From Areca catechu (lineage: Eukaryota; Streptophyta; Magnoliopsida; Arecales; Arecaceae), in NCBI GenBank assembly GCA_021397845.1, contig CM038042.1, forward strand, positions 32,684,418 to 32,748,417: 64,000 nt of DNA, read 5' to 3'. Below, piece after piece: positions 21,226 through 31,965 of this stretch. The notes below the pieces were generated by a model, which was not told where the DNA came from, did no database searches, and was given only the letters and a program-made list of their open reading frames with translations. Within the stretch, counting starts at the first letter, position 1. Every line of letters starts with the position of its first letter. A program made the translations under genes and the position numbers.

Positions 21226-22361
21226 CAGGGGTGACAAAACGTGACCCACCCGCTAATCCCATCCATGTTCGGCCAATCATAAATATATTTAAATTTGGAT
21301 TAAACGGGTGCAAGTCATAATAGGCCAACTTGTTTAATATATGAAAGGTTCAAACTTTTCAATTTGCTAGATATGTTTAACCCATTTACCATTTCTTTAA
21401 AAATAGTGCACTGTTTTCTTAAAATTTAAATTTAGCTGAGCAGCTCCAAGATTTTAATTACTTGTTTCCCGCAGCTATCAGCTTGTCATTAACCTGATCA
21501 GTGGACCTCATGCAGAAAGTCCATTTCTCCCTTCGTTTTTATTTCTCGACTTTCCAAAGGCTTCCATAGTATCATTTGAAACCCCTCTTCATCTTCATCC
21601 CTTTTCTCCTCTTCTTCCACAATGCACGGGGTCCACCTCTCTCTCATGACCTCCTACCCTCCTCCCCACTAAAGATGGTCTTTCCATGATCCACATGGGT
21701 TATCATGGCCATGCTCTGGAATCTGCTAGGATCAAGTGAGCTCCCAGGGGCACCGACCAAGGCAAAAGTAGTGATACGAGGAAGGTTGGGACATGAGGTA
21801 TGTCGATGGGCCAAGACAAACAGATGGTCACCCACTCAAACTGCTCACTAATGGGGATGGTGAGGATGGCAGTGGCAACAAAATTGCCTCTTCCTTTGGA
21901 TTCCGAGGCAACGCAGTTGCTCTCTTCTTTGGATTCCCAAGGCTTCTTCTGGTCTCCAATCTTGGGGTTTTCATTTTCATTTTTATTTTTTGAATTTTAG
22001 GCCTAGGGGCAACATTAGGGACTACAAAGAGTGGGGTGAGGGTGGTCTCCAATGGAGTGATGCGGCTAGAGCTAGTGATGAAGTTGATCATGCCCGTGGT
22101 CATGGCCGGAGTGCTTGGGACACCCACACCGAGGTGATGAAGCCCTTCCCTATTGCCCCCTATCTGGTCTCTCTTTCTCTCAATTTACTATGTTGTAAAT
22201 GGATTGTAAGCATGCTAGAAATAGGTAACCTATTTATTAAATAGGTCAAGGTTAGGTTTCAAAATCTTGATTTATTTAATAAATAGGTCGGATTCAGGTT
22301 TAGATTTTTTAATCTTGGCCCATATATAACTTGACTTTTTATATCTAGATTGCCATCCCTA
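21226..22361. mobile_element. Non-autonomous hAT-like element with long interior, 1.1 kb
   Basis: The left end reads CAGGGGTGACAAAA and the right end GATTGCCATCCCTA, which are imperfect inverted repeats of each other. The 7-bp sequence GTTTAAT stands on both sides (21219-21225 and 22362-22368), close to the 8-bp duplication of hAT elements. Both flanks of the interior carry strings of the type 'GGGT...ACCC', while 21530-22170 is less AT-rich and unlike the flanks. No transposase frame is seen; open frames at 21793-22000 and on the other strand show no known domain. Confidence 0.6.
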
Positions 22362-22409
22362 GTTTAATACGATCATTTGCTCCAAAACTCTCTCTCTCCC
22401 CTCTCTCAA

Positions 22410-22836
22410 GTAGGGGCAAAACAAATAACTCAAACCAAACTGTACAATGTAGAAATTGAAGATAATGGAATAATTTAGGTTAGATATTTGATGTAAAAGG
22501 TATTATCAAAGATAGAGAAAGTGATAAAAAATATATTTCATTGATTAATGCAACTTTATACAATGATAATGTATTTATACAAATAAAATGATAATATATA
22601 TATAAAATAATCAAGAGGTTGTGATCTCTTAATTATATATATTCAATATATATATGGAAAGTAATTAGGAGATTGTGATTTCTTAGTTATAGAAACTAAT
22701 CTAAAGATTGTATTCTCTCAATTATATATAATGATAATATATATAGAAAATAATCAAGAGACTATGATCTCTTAATTATGTATAATAGTAATATATATGA
22801 AAAATAATTAAGAGATTATCATCTCTTAATTATATT
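22410..22836 (-). repeat. Copia LTR remnant with repeated hairpins
   Basis: This AT-rich block contains several direct repeats (roughly 60-90 bp) built around AATAATCAAGAGATTGTGAT and CTCTTAATTATATATA, starting near 22610, 22660, 22750 and 22800. Some copies form near-perfect hairpins, for example AATTAAGAGATTATCATCTCTTAATT at 22807-22832 (26 bp with a short loop). It lies where the 3' LTR of the minus-strand Copia fragment at 23387-24020 would be. No gene is seen. Confidence 0.55.
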
Positions 22837-22844
22837 GCCAAATC

Positions 22845-23378
22845 TAGGGATGGCAATGGATCGGGTTCGGGTCGGCTTTTTAACTATCCAAATCCAAACC
22901 CGAATATCCAATAAACTATCCAAATCCAACCCAAATACTATCGAAACTGATTTTTTTTATCCAAACCCATCTCAATATGGTATCGGGTAATTTAGGTTTA
23001 CTCAGCCTGAATCAAATTGAGTCATATTAATTTTTTTTCATTTTTATCAACTTTAAAATCATCTACTATTTTATAAATTATACATATATTAAACAAATAA
23101 AATTTAACTACATTTTAGTTCATCAGCACTTAGTTTTATATTCAATCAAAATAAAATATATTTAATATAATATATATTCATTATATATTAAAATATTAAA
23201 ATAATTCAAGTTGGGTTCGGATCGGGTGCATATCTATCCAGTCCTGGTCCAAACCTAAAGTTAAGCATTCATATTTTATCCAAACTCGGTCCAAACCTAG
23301 TCAAAACGTTGACTACCCGGCCCAATCAGGTCGGGCCGGGTCAGGTACCCATGGATTTGGGTTTTGTCGCCATCCCTA
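22845..23378. mobile_element. hAT-type MITE, 534 bp, 8-bp target duplication
   Basis: The 8-bp duplication GCCAAATC is perfect at 22837-22844 and 23379-23386. The ends are TAGGGATGGCAATGG on the left and GTCGCCATCCCTA on the right, an inverted repeat of about 10 bp. Sub-terminal regions carry GGGTCGGG/CCCGACC-type strings on both sides. The interior is AT-rich without a transposase, so it depends on an autonomous hAT element. It is inserted at the pol/LTR junction of a minus-strand Copia fragment. Confidence 0.85.
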
Positions 23379-23386
23379 GCCAAATC

Positions 23387-24020
23387 CCTCTCTATGATGA
23401 GATGTGTACTACTGAAATCTTGGAATGCAACTGTTGAAAGAATTAAGAGATAAGCCCTTTAGTGAATATATCAGTGAGTTGGTCATCGAAGAAGACGCGT
23501 TTAATAATTAGTTGCTTATGATGAACTTACTCTTAACAAAGTGAAAATCAATTTCAATGTATTTAGCACTAGCATGGAAGGCAATATTTGTTGTTAGATA
23601 GATACCACTAAGGTTATCACACCAAAGTATATTGGAGGGAAAATAAGTAAAATACTAAGCTCTAAAAGTAAATTTTGAATCCAGATAAGTTCACAAGTTG
23701 TATTAGCAAGGTCCTTATATTTAGATTCAGTGCTAGACTATGCCATGGTACACTATTTTTTTGCACTCCAAGCAATGAGATTGTTATCGAAAAATATACA
23801 TAAACCACTGACAGAATTATAATCATCTATGTCTTCAGTCCAATCAGCATCAGAATATATATATACGATAGAAAGAAATATTTGGTTAGGAGTAGCCCAG
23901 AGGTAATAGTGTGCTTTAAATAGTGAAGGATTTGCTTCACCACAGTCTAACGAGTAGAAGTCGGGTAATGCATAAATTGGCAAACTTGATTAACTACATA
24001 AGTGATATTTAAAATAGCAG
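23387..24020 (-). pseudogene. Copia RNase H fragment
   Basis: On the minus strand the segment near 23870-23755 reads YSDADWTEDIDDYNSVSGLC and then NNLIAWSAKK, the core of Copia RNase H. It is followed by ILWCDNLSGIYLT, HASAKYIEIDFHFVK and FSL-type C-terminal remains down to about 23420. Several stops and a frame change separate the pieces. RT and everything upstream are missing. Confidence 0.75.
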
Positions 24021-24470
24021 TACCCTGTATGCCAATCGCATAAATGATATGATGGAACTTCTATTTTATCTTCCTACTCATCTACATGACATTGATTATT
24101 TATTAATAAAATAAGGTATTATGTTTCTTCATGTAATGTAACTTATTATCTTATTTATGACTTAATTAACATTATGATGAACCTCGTAAATTAAGATAAT
24201 AGTTTTAGGACTATGATGAGATATGCTAATGAAATCTAAAATCTTCATATCTTCTATTTAAAAGGTTCATAGTCGTAGGGTTATTGAGTTGATGATCAAT
24301 GATACTGGTAAGATTAGCACATCCTATGTATGCTCTAATTAGAGACTGATTGATTGCACGATTACTTATATGGAGATACTAATAAAAGGTGATATAGTTA
24401 GAAATGGTTAGACTTACGTGAACTGCATGGCTCACTGCATCACCTGCTAGCTCAGCACCAAAAGTAGACT
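24021..24470 (+). mobile_element. Fragment of a Tork/Angela-like Copia LTR
   Basis: The stretch around 24150-24420 (ACATTATGATGAACCTCGTA, then GAGTTGATGATCAATGATAC and GGTAAGATTAGCACATCC) corresponds in order to the minus-strand LTR at 493-2704. The flanks do not continue the match, so this is a broken piece. No coding sequence. Confidence 0.45.
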
Positions 24471-26790
24471 CTTCAGATCTAGACATGTGGTTATCAAAAA
24501 CCATGCTGGAAAGTGACCGCTATTATGGGTGGTCAAAAATAATTTACCAACTCAAACTTTATAGCTAAGGTAAGTCGGGATCGTTTTTTCAAGGACCTTA
24601 GGGCTAAATTATGATTTTTAAAGAAAAGAAAGTAATTGTTGTTGTGTAAAAATAAAAGTAAATAAGAAGTAAACTACTCTTAAGGTTGAAGCAAGTAAAA
24701 GAGAATATTTCAAAAGTTTATAAGTTTATCCTGTACTCATAAAACTGTATTTCTTTTATGATTTAAATGTAATTAGTTTTAGAAAATTACCTATCTCTTG
24801 TCAGCATGCTTTGTATTCGTAGATCACGGTGCATCTCCGAAAAGCAAGAATTGTCCCTAAATTTGATTTAACATTAAAGCATAATAAAAGGCAAATAAAG
24901 AATTCATAATTAAAAGCAGAATCTTTTATTGCATACTAAAAAATACAAAAGAATGGAGAATAAAAGAACCATGCTCTGCCTTGTTACAAGATTTTCTCTT
25001 TCCTCCTAAACTTCTGCACTTAACTGCTCCTAAGTTGATTCCTTCCTATCCCTCTATGTAAAGGCTCTAGAGGGATTCCAGGGAGTGATGCCTCCAGGTA
25101 GAGGTATGAGAGCCTTTTTATAGGTGTTAGGAGAGGAGAGGCCTTTGTGATTTTTTTATGTGGGACTAAAGAAAAAGAGTAAATGAGTGGCTAGGATTTA
25201 TTTGCTAAGAAATAGATGGTTGGATAGGTAGCCAGTTAAATAAGAAATAGATCCGATCCTTCTTGAAATTAGCCTTTAAATCCATTCCAACTTCATGTTT
25301 GATAGCAGGAGTGATGCGGGATGCAAAGAGGAATTCTAACTTAATAATGTAGCAATTTAAATTGAGTAATGACACCTACTTATATTAGTAAAATTCATGC
25401 ATAAGAAAGGATCAAAATAAACCAAATGAAGAGTCTACTTAATGAAATGAAACTTACCCACAGTGTAGTTCAATTTTAATTAAAGAAGAAGGGATCTAAT
25501 GGTTGAGAAACTATTCTAACTATGACATAAACCTTCATATGAACAGACCTAAAAGACTCGGATGGATTTAATAACCAATGATGAGCTCTCACTCCTTTGA
25601 TGGTAGATCAATTTCAGCAATCCTTGGAGCTACAACTAAACTTGAAGACTATCACTTTAACTCCCTCCATAGCTGGTTCCAAGGCAAAGTGAAACCTCCT
25701 CTTTAACTCAGAATTGTAGGGGCCCTGCAATGAATGACATTAGTGACATGGCAAAGTCGAGGAAAGTGGAAAGAAGTGATTCAAATGAAGAGTAGAGTGG
25801 TTGGCATTTTTGTATTGGATGGATGAGGGCTTGAGTGGGAAGAAGCTGGCATCCTTGTAGAGGGAATGGCTCCTTAGTGTACTTGGGATGTGGAAGGATG
25901 GCACCTTTGAAGAAGAATGGATGAATGGCTTCCTTGAGTGAAGTTGGTGGACGTCTTTGGAAGGAAGATGAAGAAGGTGATCTTGGAAGGATTGTTGGAG
26001 ATGGCTTCCTTGGAGATGGCATCCTTTAGAGCTTGATGGAATTGATGTTTAAGGAAGATGGAAGGGAAAGCTTTGCTTAGGTAGACTAATAGCTATGTGG
26101 TTGATAGGTTGAGTCTCACACTCACTCCCTCACGAAGGACATTTGCATCACACAAATGGAAATAGATTGCAACTCAAAATTTTTTCATTCATAACATGCA
26201 TTACAAGGGGCTTTGGAGAGGTATTTATTGACCTCCCAAAGCTTTTGAAATTTCGAAATACAAGGAGAAAAATATGGGAGGTTAAGCAAGATACATGGAG
26301 AAGAGAGTGGAGGGATGCAACCAAAGCTTGATTCATGGAGAAAAGCATGGGTCGACCACTCCTCTTTGAATTTGAATTGGGGTGCCCAAGTGGAGGGTGT
26401 GTGGTGTCCTCCATGTTGGCATGGCTGCCACCTAGGCTTGGTGATGTGGCGGTTCAACTTGGCCTGGTGGTTGGGAAGTTACTCCAAAGTAGTTGACTTG
26501 ATGATTTATTCCAAGTGTTGAGTTATTCCTAATAGCTGAAGTTATTCCAAGTAGCTGAAAAGTGCTGAAGTGTTGAGTTATTCCAAGTAGCTGAATAAAT
26601 GCTGAATAGCTAAAATATTGAAGTAGAAAATTGAGGTAGCAGAATTTTCTAGTCGAGTCGGCTCCAGTGCTCGAGTCGGCTCTTTTGGTTGTGGTTAGAC
26701 TAGCTCCAGTTTTTTGTGGCTTGTTGTGGTTTCAAATGGTTTCTGATCTTGCTTCAATTTCTTTATAATTCAATCCATAAGGAATTTGAT
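24471..26790. other. Gene-free AT-rich sequence
   Basis: I see no protein domain, RNA gene or bounded repeat here. Open frames such as 25708-26022 (minus) are low-complexity shadows of GGAAG/TTGGA-rich DNA. A short local repetition of AGTTATTCCAAGTAGCTGAA and relatives occupies 26510-26610. The composition resembles decayed LTR-element leader or LTR sequence, but this is not proven. Confidence 0.4.
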
Positions 26791-27665
26791 TGAAGGCTAT
26801 TGTTGGTATTCGCACCAAAGAGATCTTTAGTTATTGGATAGAGATCGAACACCTAAAACTTGTCACAGATCACACGATCAAAGCCAAAATCATGTTAGAG
26901 GTCATCGCCTAGAGGTCACCAATATCTTCCTTTGGTTAGATTCTTCTCGGGCCACTGGATCTAGTCCCAAAGTCAACTTTGGACCATCTTCTTCCTTAGA
27001 CCGATTGTGCCAAGGAGTGGTGGACTAATTGGCATTTGGCATGATGGCAGTGAAGGGTTGTAGGGTTTTGCATGGTGCTCCCAAGCCTTGGAGAGACTTG
27101 GGAGGCTATGGCAGGGATGTTGGAGGCGATCCCTGGAGCTTGGAGGCATGTCCCAAGCTGTCCTACAAGTGTTCCAGGAGATTTCTAGGGTTGCTCCTAG
27201 GGGTCTGAGTCAATTTGGATCACGGCAAGTTGGGTCAGGAGGTTTGACTCAAAAGGATTAGTATTTTTAAATGTGCTTAGAGGGAAAGTTTTTTTGAGAG
27301 ATTGTAACATAACCCAATTGGATTATGGAGTTGGGTCCAGATTTATTAAGTTGGTTGGTTAGTTGGTTGGTTGTAACGAATTAAGAAGCCCAACCATGTG
27401 AGGTGTTCTAACTAGTTTGTTATTGGACCATCCAAGTCCTAACTGTCCATGTGATTGAGTCCTAACAAGACCAAGAAGTTGTTAGCCCAAGTAGTCCAAG
27501 ATCAAGAAACCTAAGAAGACCAAGACCCAAGCACCATGTGCTTATAAGAAAGGATTAATAAAGCAATCTCTCTTTTTCTCTTATATTGCTCTTCTGTTTT
27601 CTTGTATGAATCTTGAATCCAAGAACAAGTTGCTTCCGTGGTGTAGGTGTTGATCTGGATCTCCC
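26791..27665 (+). mobile_element. Probable LTR remnant ending at a degenerate primer site
   Basis: The sequence ends with CTCCCAACA near 27669, followed at once by AGTAGTATCAGTGCCTAGG, which resembles the TGGTATCAGAGC primer site found next to other LTRs in this window with two changes. Upstream, AATAAAGCAATCTCTC and TTGAATCCAAGAACAAG look like R/U5 of an LTR. The left end is not defined and no partner LTR is found. Confidence 0.35.
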
Positions 27666-28115
27666 AACAAGTAGTATCAGTGCCTAGGAATCTCAACAAG
27701 GGTGGTGGTTCGAGATAGGGAAGAGCAATGAGGAGGTGGCTTGGGCTGAGAGATGATAGTGATGAGGAGAACAGCTTCGATGATGACATAGGAAGTGGCC
27801 ATGACATGGAAAGTGGTGGGAATGGTAGCTCTAAGAGGTAGTGTTGGTGGGCTAACATTTTAGCGAGGGCTAAGAGGGATGATCGCAAGCAAGGGGGTAG
27901 TGCATTGGAGATGGGCAGCTTGGCAAGGGATGCAGAGATGGCAACGACGGTCGATGATCAAGTGATGCGAAGAAAGGGTGGCATGGTGGGAAGGAAGAAG
28001 AGAGTAAAGGGATGGTCGGATCTTGGTAGATCGGGCTAAAGATGAGGTGGCATGATCGATGATGGAGATAATGGTGTTTAGGGAAGACAATCGAGCAAAG
28101 GGGTGGTGTGGTGGC
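27666..28115. other. Purine-rich non-coding flank of the miniature element
   Basis: G/A-rich sequence with weakly repeated GAGATGGGCAGCT(C/T)G motifs (also present at 29410) and no protein domain. It continues after the miniature LTR element at 29378, so the element is inserted into it. Confidence 0.4.
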
Positions 28116-29372
28116 TGATGGGGATCCAAAAACCTATTTTATTTTATTTTATTTGAGTCCATTAGTCCTGTGTCACTTAACTCAAAGTGAGCCACTTGAG
28201 TCCTATAATAAAGTGGGGCAACTGAGTCAGTTGAGTCCACTTAGTAAGGTCCAGTCGTTTTAGTTCAGTCAAGAATCCAGTTAAGTTGTTCAAGTCAAGA
28301 GGAGAGTCATTAGCAGCCAGGAGATTCACCAAACCCCTCCAACTAGAGCCAGCCTTCACGTACCTGAACCCTTTCATGCCACCAAGCCCGCAAGAGAGAA
28401 CTCCAGTCCAAGACAGGCCTATTATTGACCGGTCTACCAGGGTTTCTTGGTCCATAAGTTAGGATTTCTTAGCCCTCAAGTAATGTACCCTAGGGTGAAT
28501 CTATAAATACCACCCCTCCCCTCTTGTATTAAACATCTTCTTCTCATGAATACAACTTAAAAATTATTTTGTCTAAGTTTTGAGTTTTCTCTGGATTGGA
28601 GTGGGTGTGATGCCCGGGTTCTTGGTTCTTGAGTACAAGCCCTAATCTTCTGGTGACTTCTACGCTCACTAGCGATCCTCCCCACCGCTCTGTCCCGCAT
28701 CAGTTTGGTATCAGAGCGAGTTGTGGATTAGGGTGTGCTCCATTTTTTGAACTCAACAGAGTCGAGTTCTTCGCGGTCGAGGAGAATGATGGGGACCCAA
28801 AAACCTATTTTATTTTATTTTATTTGAGTCCATTAGTTCTGTGTCACTTAACTCAAAGTGAGCCACTTGAGTCCTGTAATAAAGTGCGGCAACTGAGTCA
28901 ATTGAGTCCACTTAGTAAGGTCCAGTCATTTTAGTTCAGTCAAGAGTCCAGTTAAGTTGTTTAAGTCAAGAGGAGAGTCATTAGCACCAGGAGATTCACC
29001 AGACCCCTCCAACCAGAGCCGGCCTTCATGCACCTGGATCCTTTCATGCCGCCAAGCCCGCAAGAGAGAACTCTAGTCCAAGACAGGCCTACTATTGACC
29101 GGTCCACCAAGGTTTCTTGGCCTATAAGTTAGGGTTTCTTAGCCCTCAAGTAATGTACCCTGGGGTGAATCTATAAATACCACCCCTCCCCTCTTGTATT
29201 AAACATCTTCTTCTCATGAACACAACTTAAAAATTATTTTGTCTAAGTTTTGAGTTTTTTCCGGATTGGAGTGGGTGTGACGCCCGGGTTCCTGGTTCTT
29301 GAGTACAAGCCCTAATCTTCTGGTGACTTCTACACTCGCCAGCGATCCTCCCCGCCACTCTGTCCCACATCA
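28116..29372 (+). mobile_element. Miniature LTR retrotransposon (TRIM-like), 1257 bp, complete
   Basis: Two near-identical LTRs (28116-28702, 587 bp; 28787-29372, 586 bp) begin TGATGGGGA and end TCCC(G/A)CATCA. The host duplication GTGGC is perfect at 28111-28115 and 29373-29377. Only 84 bp separate the LTRs. They hold a primer site TGGTATCAGAGC at 28706-28717 and a purine tract GAGGAGAA directly before the second LTR, and no coding sequence. The element therefore has just the signals needed for reverse transcription and depends on proteins from elsewhere. Each LTR contains TATAAATACC near its end (28503 and 29172). Confidence 0.92.
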
Positions 29373-29377
29373 GTGGC

Positions 29378-30253
29378 ATCTCAGGCTACCTCTCAAGCTA
29401 GCAATAGGGGCAATGCATGGGAGATGGGCAGCTCGACTAGGGAGGAGCAACAGCGAGCAGCATCGGGCAGCTTCTCTGACCAGTAGGGAAGGTGCTGGAG
29501 ATGACAGGCACTGAATGGTGGTGTTCTATGGCTACAATCATTCCACAGTCCATGGTTTTGAGCTGTGGACTGATAGCAATGGTGGCTATAGACCCTTTAG
29601 AATTTTATGAACTAAGTAGTCTGTCCATGGTGGACTGGCTGCTTTAATGTTCATGCAAATCCTTTAATAAACTTTGAACTTCAATTTCGGGTTTGTTTTA
29701 AGTCCAATTCACTTCAAATTTATTTCATTTGAATCCATAACTCGAACTCCTTGCATTGACAATCTTCTTTCCTGCAAATGATATATAGAAGTATTAAATT
29801 TAAATAAATAAAGATAATTTAATTTTAAAATTAATACTTATATATATGTATATAATGTAATTATTAGAAAGGATACCATACCCTTCTTGTAGGGTTACAG
29901 TTGCATGGCAAAAGGTTGAATTTCAAAAATTTTTCATTAATGAAATCCTAGTCAACCAAAATCCTAGACTTGAGATTCCTTGATTATAATAATTAATTAG
30001 GATAATACAAGAGGATTAAGAAGAATATCTCTAATGATAAATCTAAAATTTTAACAGGCACACAAGTGTATGCCTACTAGAGATGATCCACACAAAAAAT
30101 TTTCCAAGAACAAGACTCATTCCAAACCTTGTTGATGAGTTCTAACCTATAAAACTTTGTTTGACCCAGCCTGATCAAATCCACTCCTTGACTTGGACTT
30201 GGACTCTCTTTTACTTGGACTTGGATTCCTAAACCCTCTTCTTCTAACTCTAA
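29378..30253. other. Gene-free sequence between LTR elements
   Basis: AT-rich, with no domain-bearing frame. It includes a short simple tract (ATATATATGTATATA near 29850) and a local repetition of ACTTGGACTTGGA around 30185-30225. It ends with CTAA(T), the target duplication of the Copia element that follows. Confidence 0.4.
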
Positions 30254-30369
30254 TTGAAAGGTAAAAGGTTCATTTGCAGGTGCCTACCCTAAGCATGCAA
30301 CATCAGGAAGCAGGTAAGTATTTTAAAACAATTTTAAAATGCACAGCGGAAAACATGCTCCACGCAGGA
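30254..30369 (-). repeat. 3' LTR of the Copia element, distal part
   Basis: It matches 46952-47066 almost exactly (TGAAAGGTAAAAGGTTCATT onward). It breaks off after CACGCAGGA, where the Gypsy element is inserted, and resumes at 39168. Confidence 0.92.
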
Positions 30370-31965
30370 TGATGCAGAACAAAGAACAAAGAAGCGTATG
30401 CGGAAGTAAATTAAGATTAATCTTTTTTTTTTTATATATATTTCAGAAATTGGCTTCGACTCAAAGTAAAGCTAAACTACGTTGAAGGAAACTAGGTAAG
30501 GATTGAAAGCACAGTTTAGAAGAAACTAAATTATCAGAGTAGCTCAGAAGTAACGGATCGCTGGGGTTTGAGAAACTCCCAGACCTAGGGTTTCGCTCTG
30601 AACTTTCAACAGAACAGAAATAGAGAGAAGAGATGGTTTACTAACCAGACAGTGATCTTCTCAGGATTTTGGTGGAAGAACTCTCTCGAGCAGATTGTGG
30701 GATCCTCGGAGTCGGCTATCTTCGCAATGGATCCTCCAATACTGGTCTCGTGGTTTGGTCGGCTTCTCCTGGACTCAAGATCTGGGAAAGAAGAGGAACA
30801 AGTGAAGGAATTCAGAAACTCAAGAAAAGATCTTACCAGGTTGAAGAACTTGAAAGCCGAAGTTGCTGAAATCGAATTCTCCTGGAGGCCGATCTGACTT
30901 CCCCTTAGAATTGTTGTAGATCTGCAGTATCTGGACTGGAGCTGGATGCTGGTGGTCGGCCTGGACTTGGAGATGGTGGCCGTGAGAAGAGAAATAGACT
31001 AGGGCTTGGTGGAAAGAGAAGGGTGATGGCGGCTAGGATTTGGGAGTGGAGTGGCTAACCTAGGGTTTGGGGTTTTGGAGATCTCTCACCTCCTCAAGGT
31101 TCCAGGGGAACCCGGATTTACTCCCTCACGGAGCTCAACACCTGGAAGCAAGTGCGGAAAAGAGAAAACACAAGTTTGCTCATAAAAAAAAATTTCTTTC
31201 ATTCATCTGATTTTTCAAACTTACAAGAGGGGTTTAATTTATAAAGCTTTACAAGGGAGGAGGGTTTCACATCTTCCCATGTGGGACTAAAGGAGGGGAT
31301 CTACAAATTAGGGCAAATCCTTCATATATGGTCGGCCAAAGTACCAAAAAAACTGGATTTGGGTTATAAAAGGCAGGTAGATGGCGCCACCTTGCTTGGA
31401 TCTTCAAGAAAAATTTTCTTCCCTTCCATGGATCAACTCTTTTGGACTCCTCCTTTTCTTCCTCCCTAAGTCAAGGTCCTTCCCATCTTTGTTTTGGTTG
31501 TCTTTGGCAGGTAGTGGGCGCCCCTTGAAATTCTCTTCCAAGAGAATTTCTTCCCTTTTTTGCTTTGGGTTTCTTGGGAAAGTCTTGGCCGCCCCCTTGA
31601 TTTGTGGTCTCTTGGTGGACTTCTCTTTATCTGGCACATGAGAGAAGGAAGTTGCCATCTGTGGAGTGGGGACCAAAAGCTGCTAGATGTAGATATGGCA
31701 CCCCTTGGACTGGGAGTGTGGCTGGGAGTGTGGTGTCCACTTGCCTGGTCTTGGGAGAAAATGTAACATCCCAGGTTGAAACCCTAGTCCACTACTGAGT
31801 CAACATGACTCAACAAAATAAAATGCAGGTAATGTAGACTCAAGCTAAATTAAGTTGATTTAGTCAACTCTTATTAAAACCCAAAAATCCTAATTCTTCG
31901 GGCAAGGTTAATCAGAGATCCAGATGGAGCTCTGAAGTCTTCTTCTGAGTCTGGTGCCCGCACCA
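30370..31965 (-). repeat. 3' LTR of the chromodomain Gypsy element
   Basis: Direct repeat of 37562-39162. The last 58 bp on its inner side (31908-31965) are also the 3' end of the pol reading frame. Open frames on the plus strand (30652-30897, 31281-31469 and their copies at 37849 and 38477) are identical in both LTRs and have no known domain. Confidence 0.93.

Noticed and set aside
25708..26022. 104-codon minus-strand Pro/Ser-rich frame
   Set aside because: Low-complexity reading of purine-rich DNA without recognisable family or splice context.
30652..30897. 81-codon frame identical at 30652 and 37849
   Set aside because: Identical because both lie in the LTR pair of the Gypsy element; no known domain or separate signal for expression.
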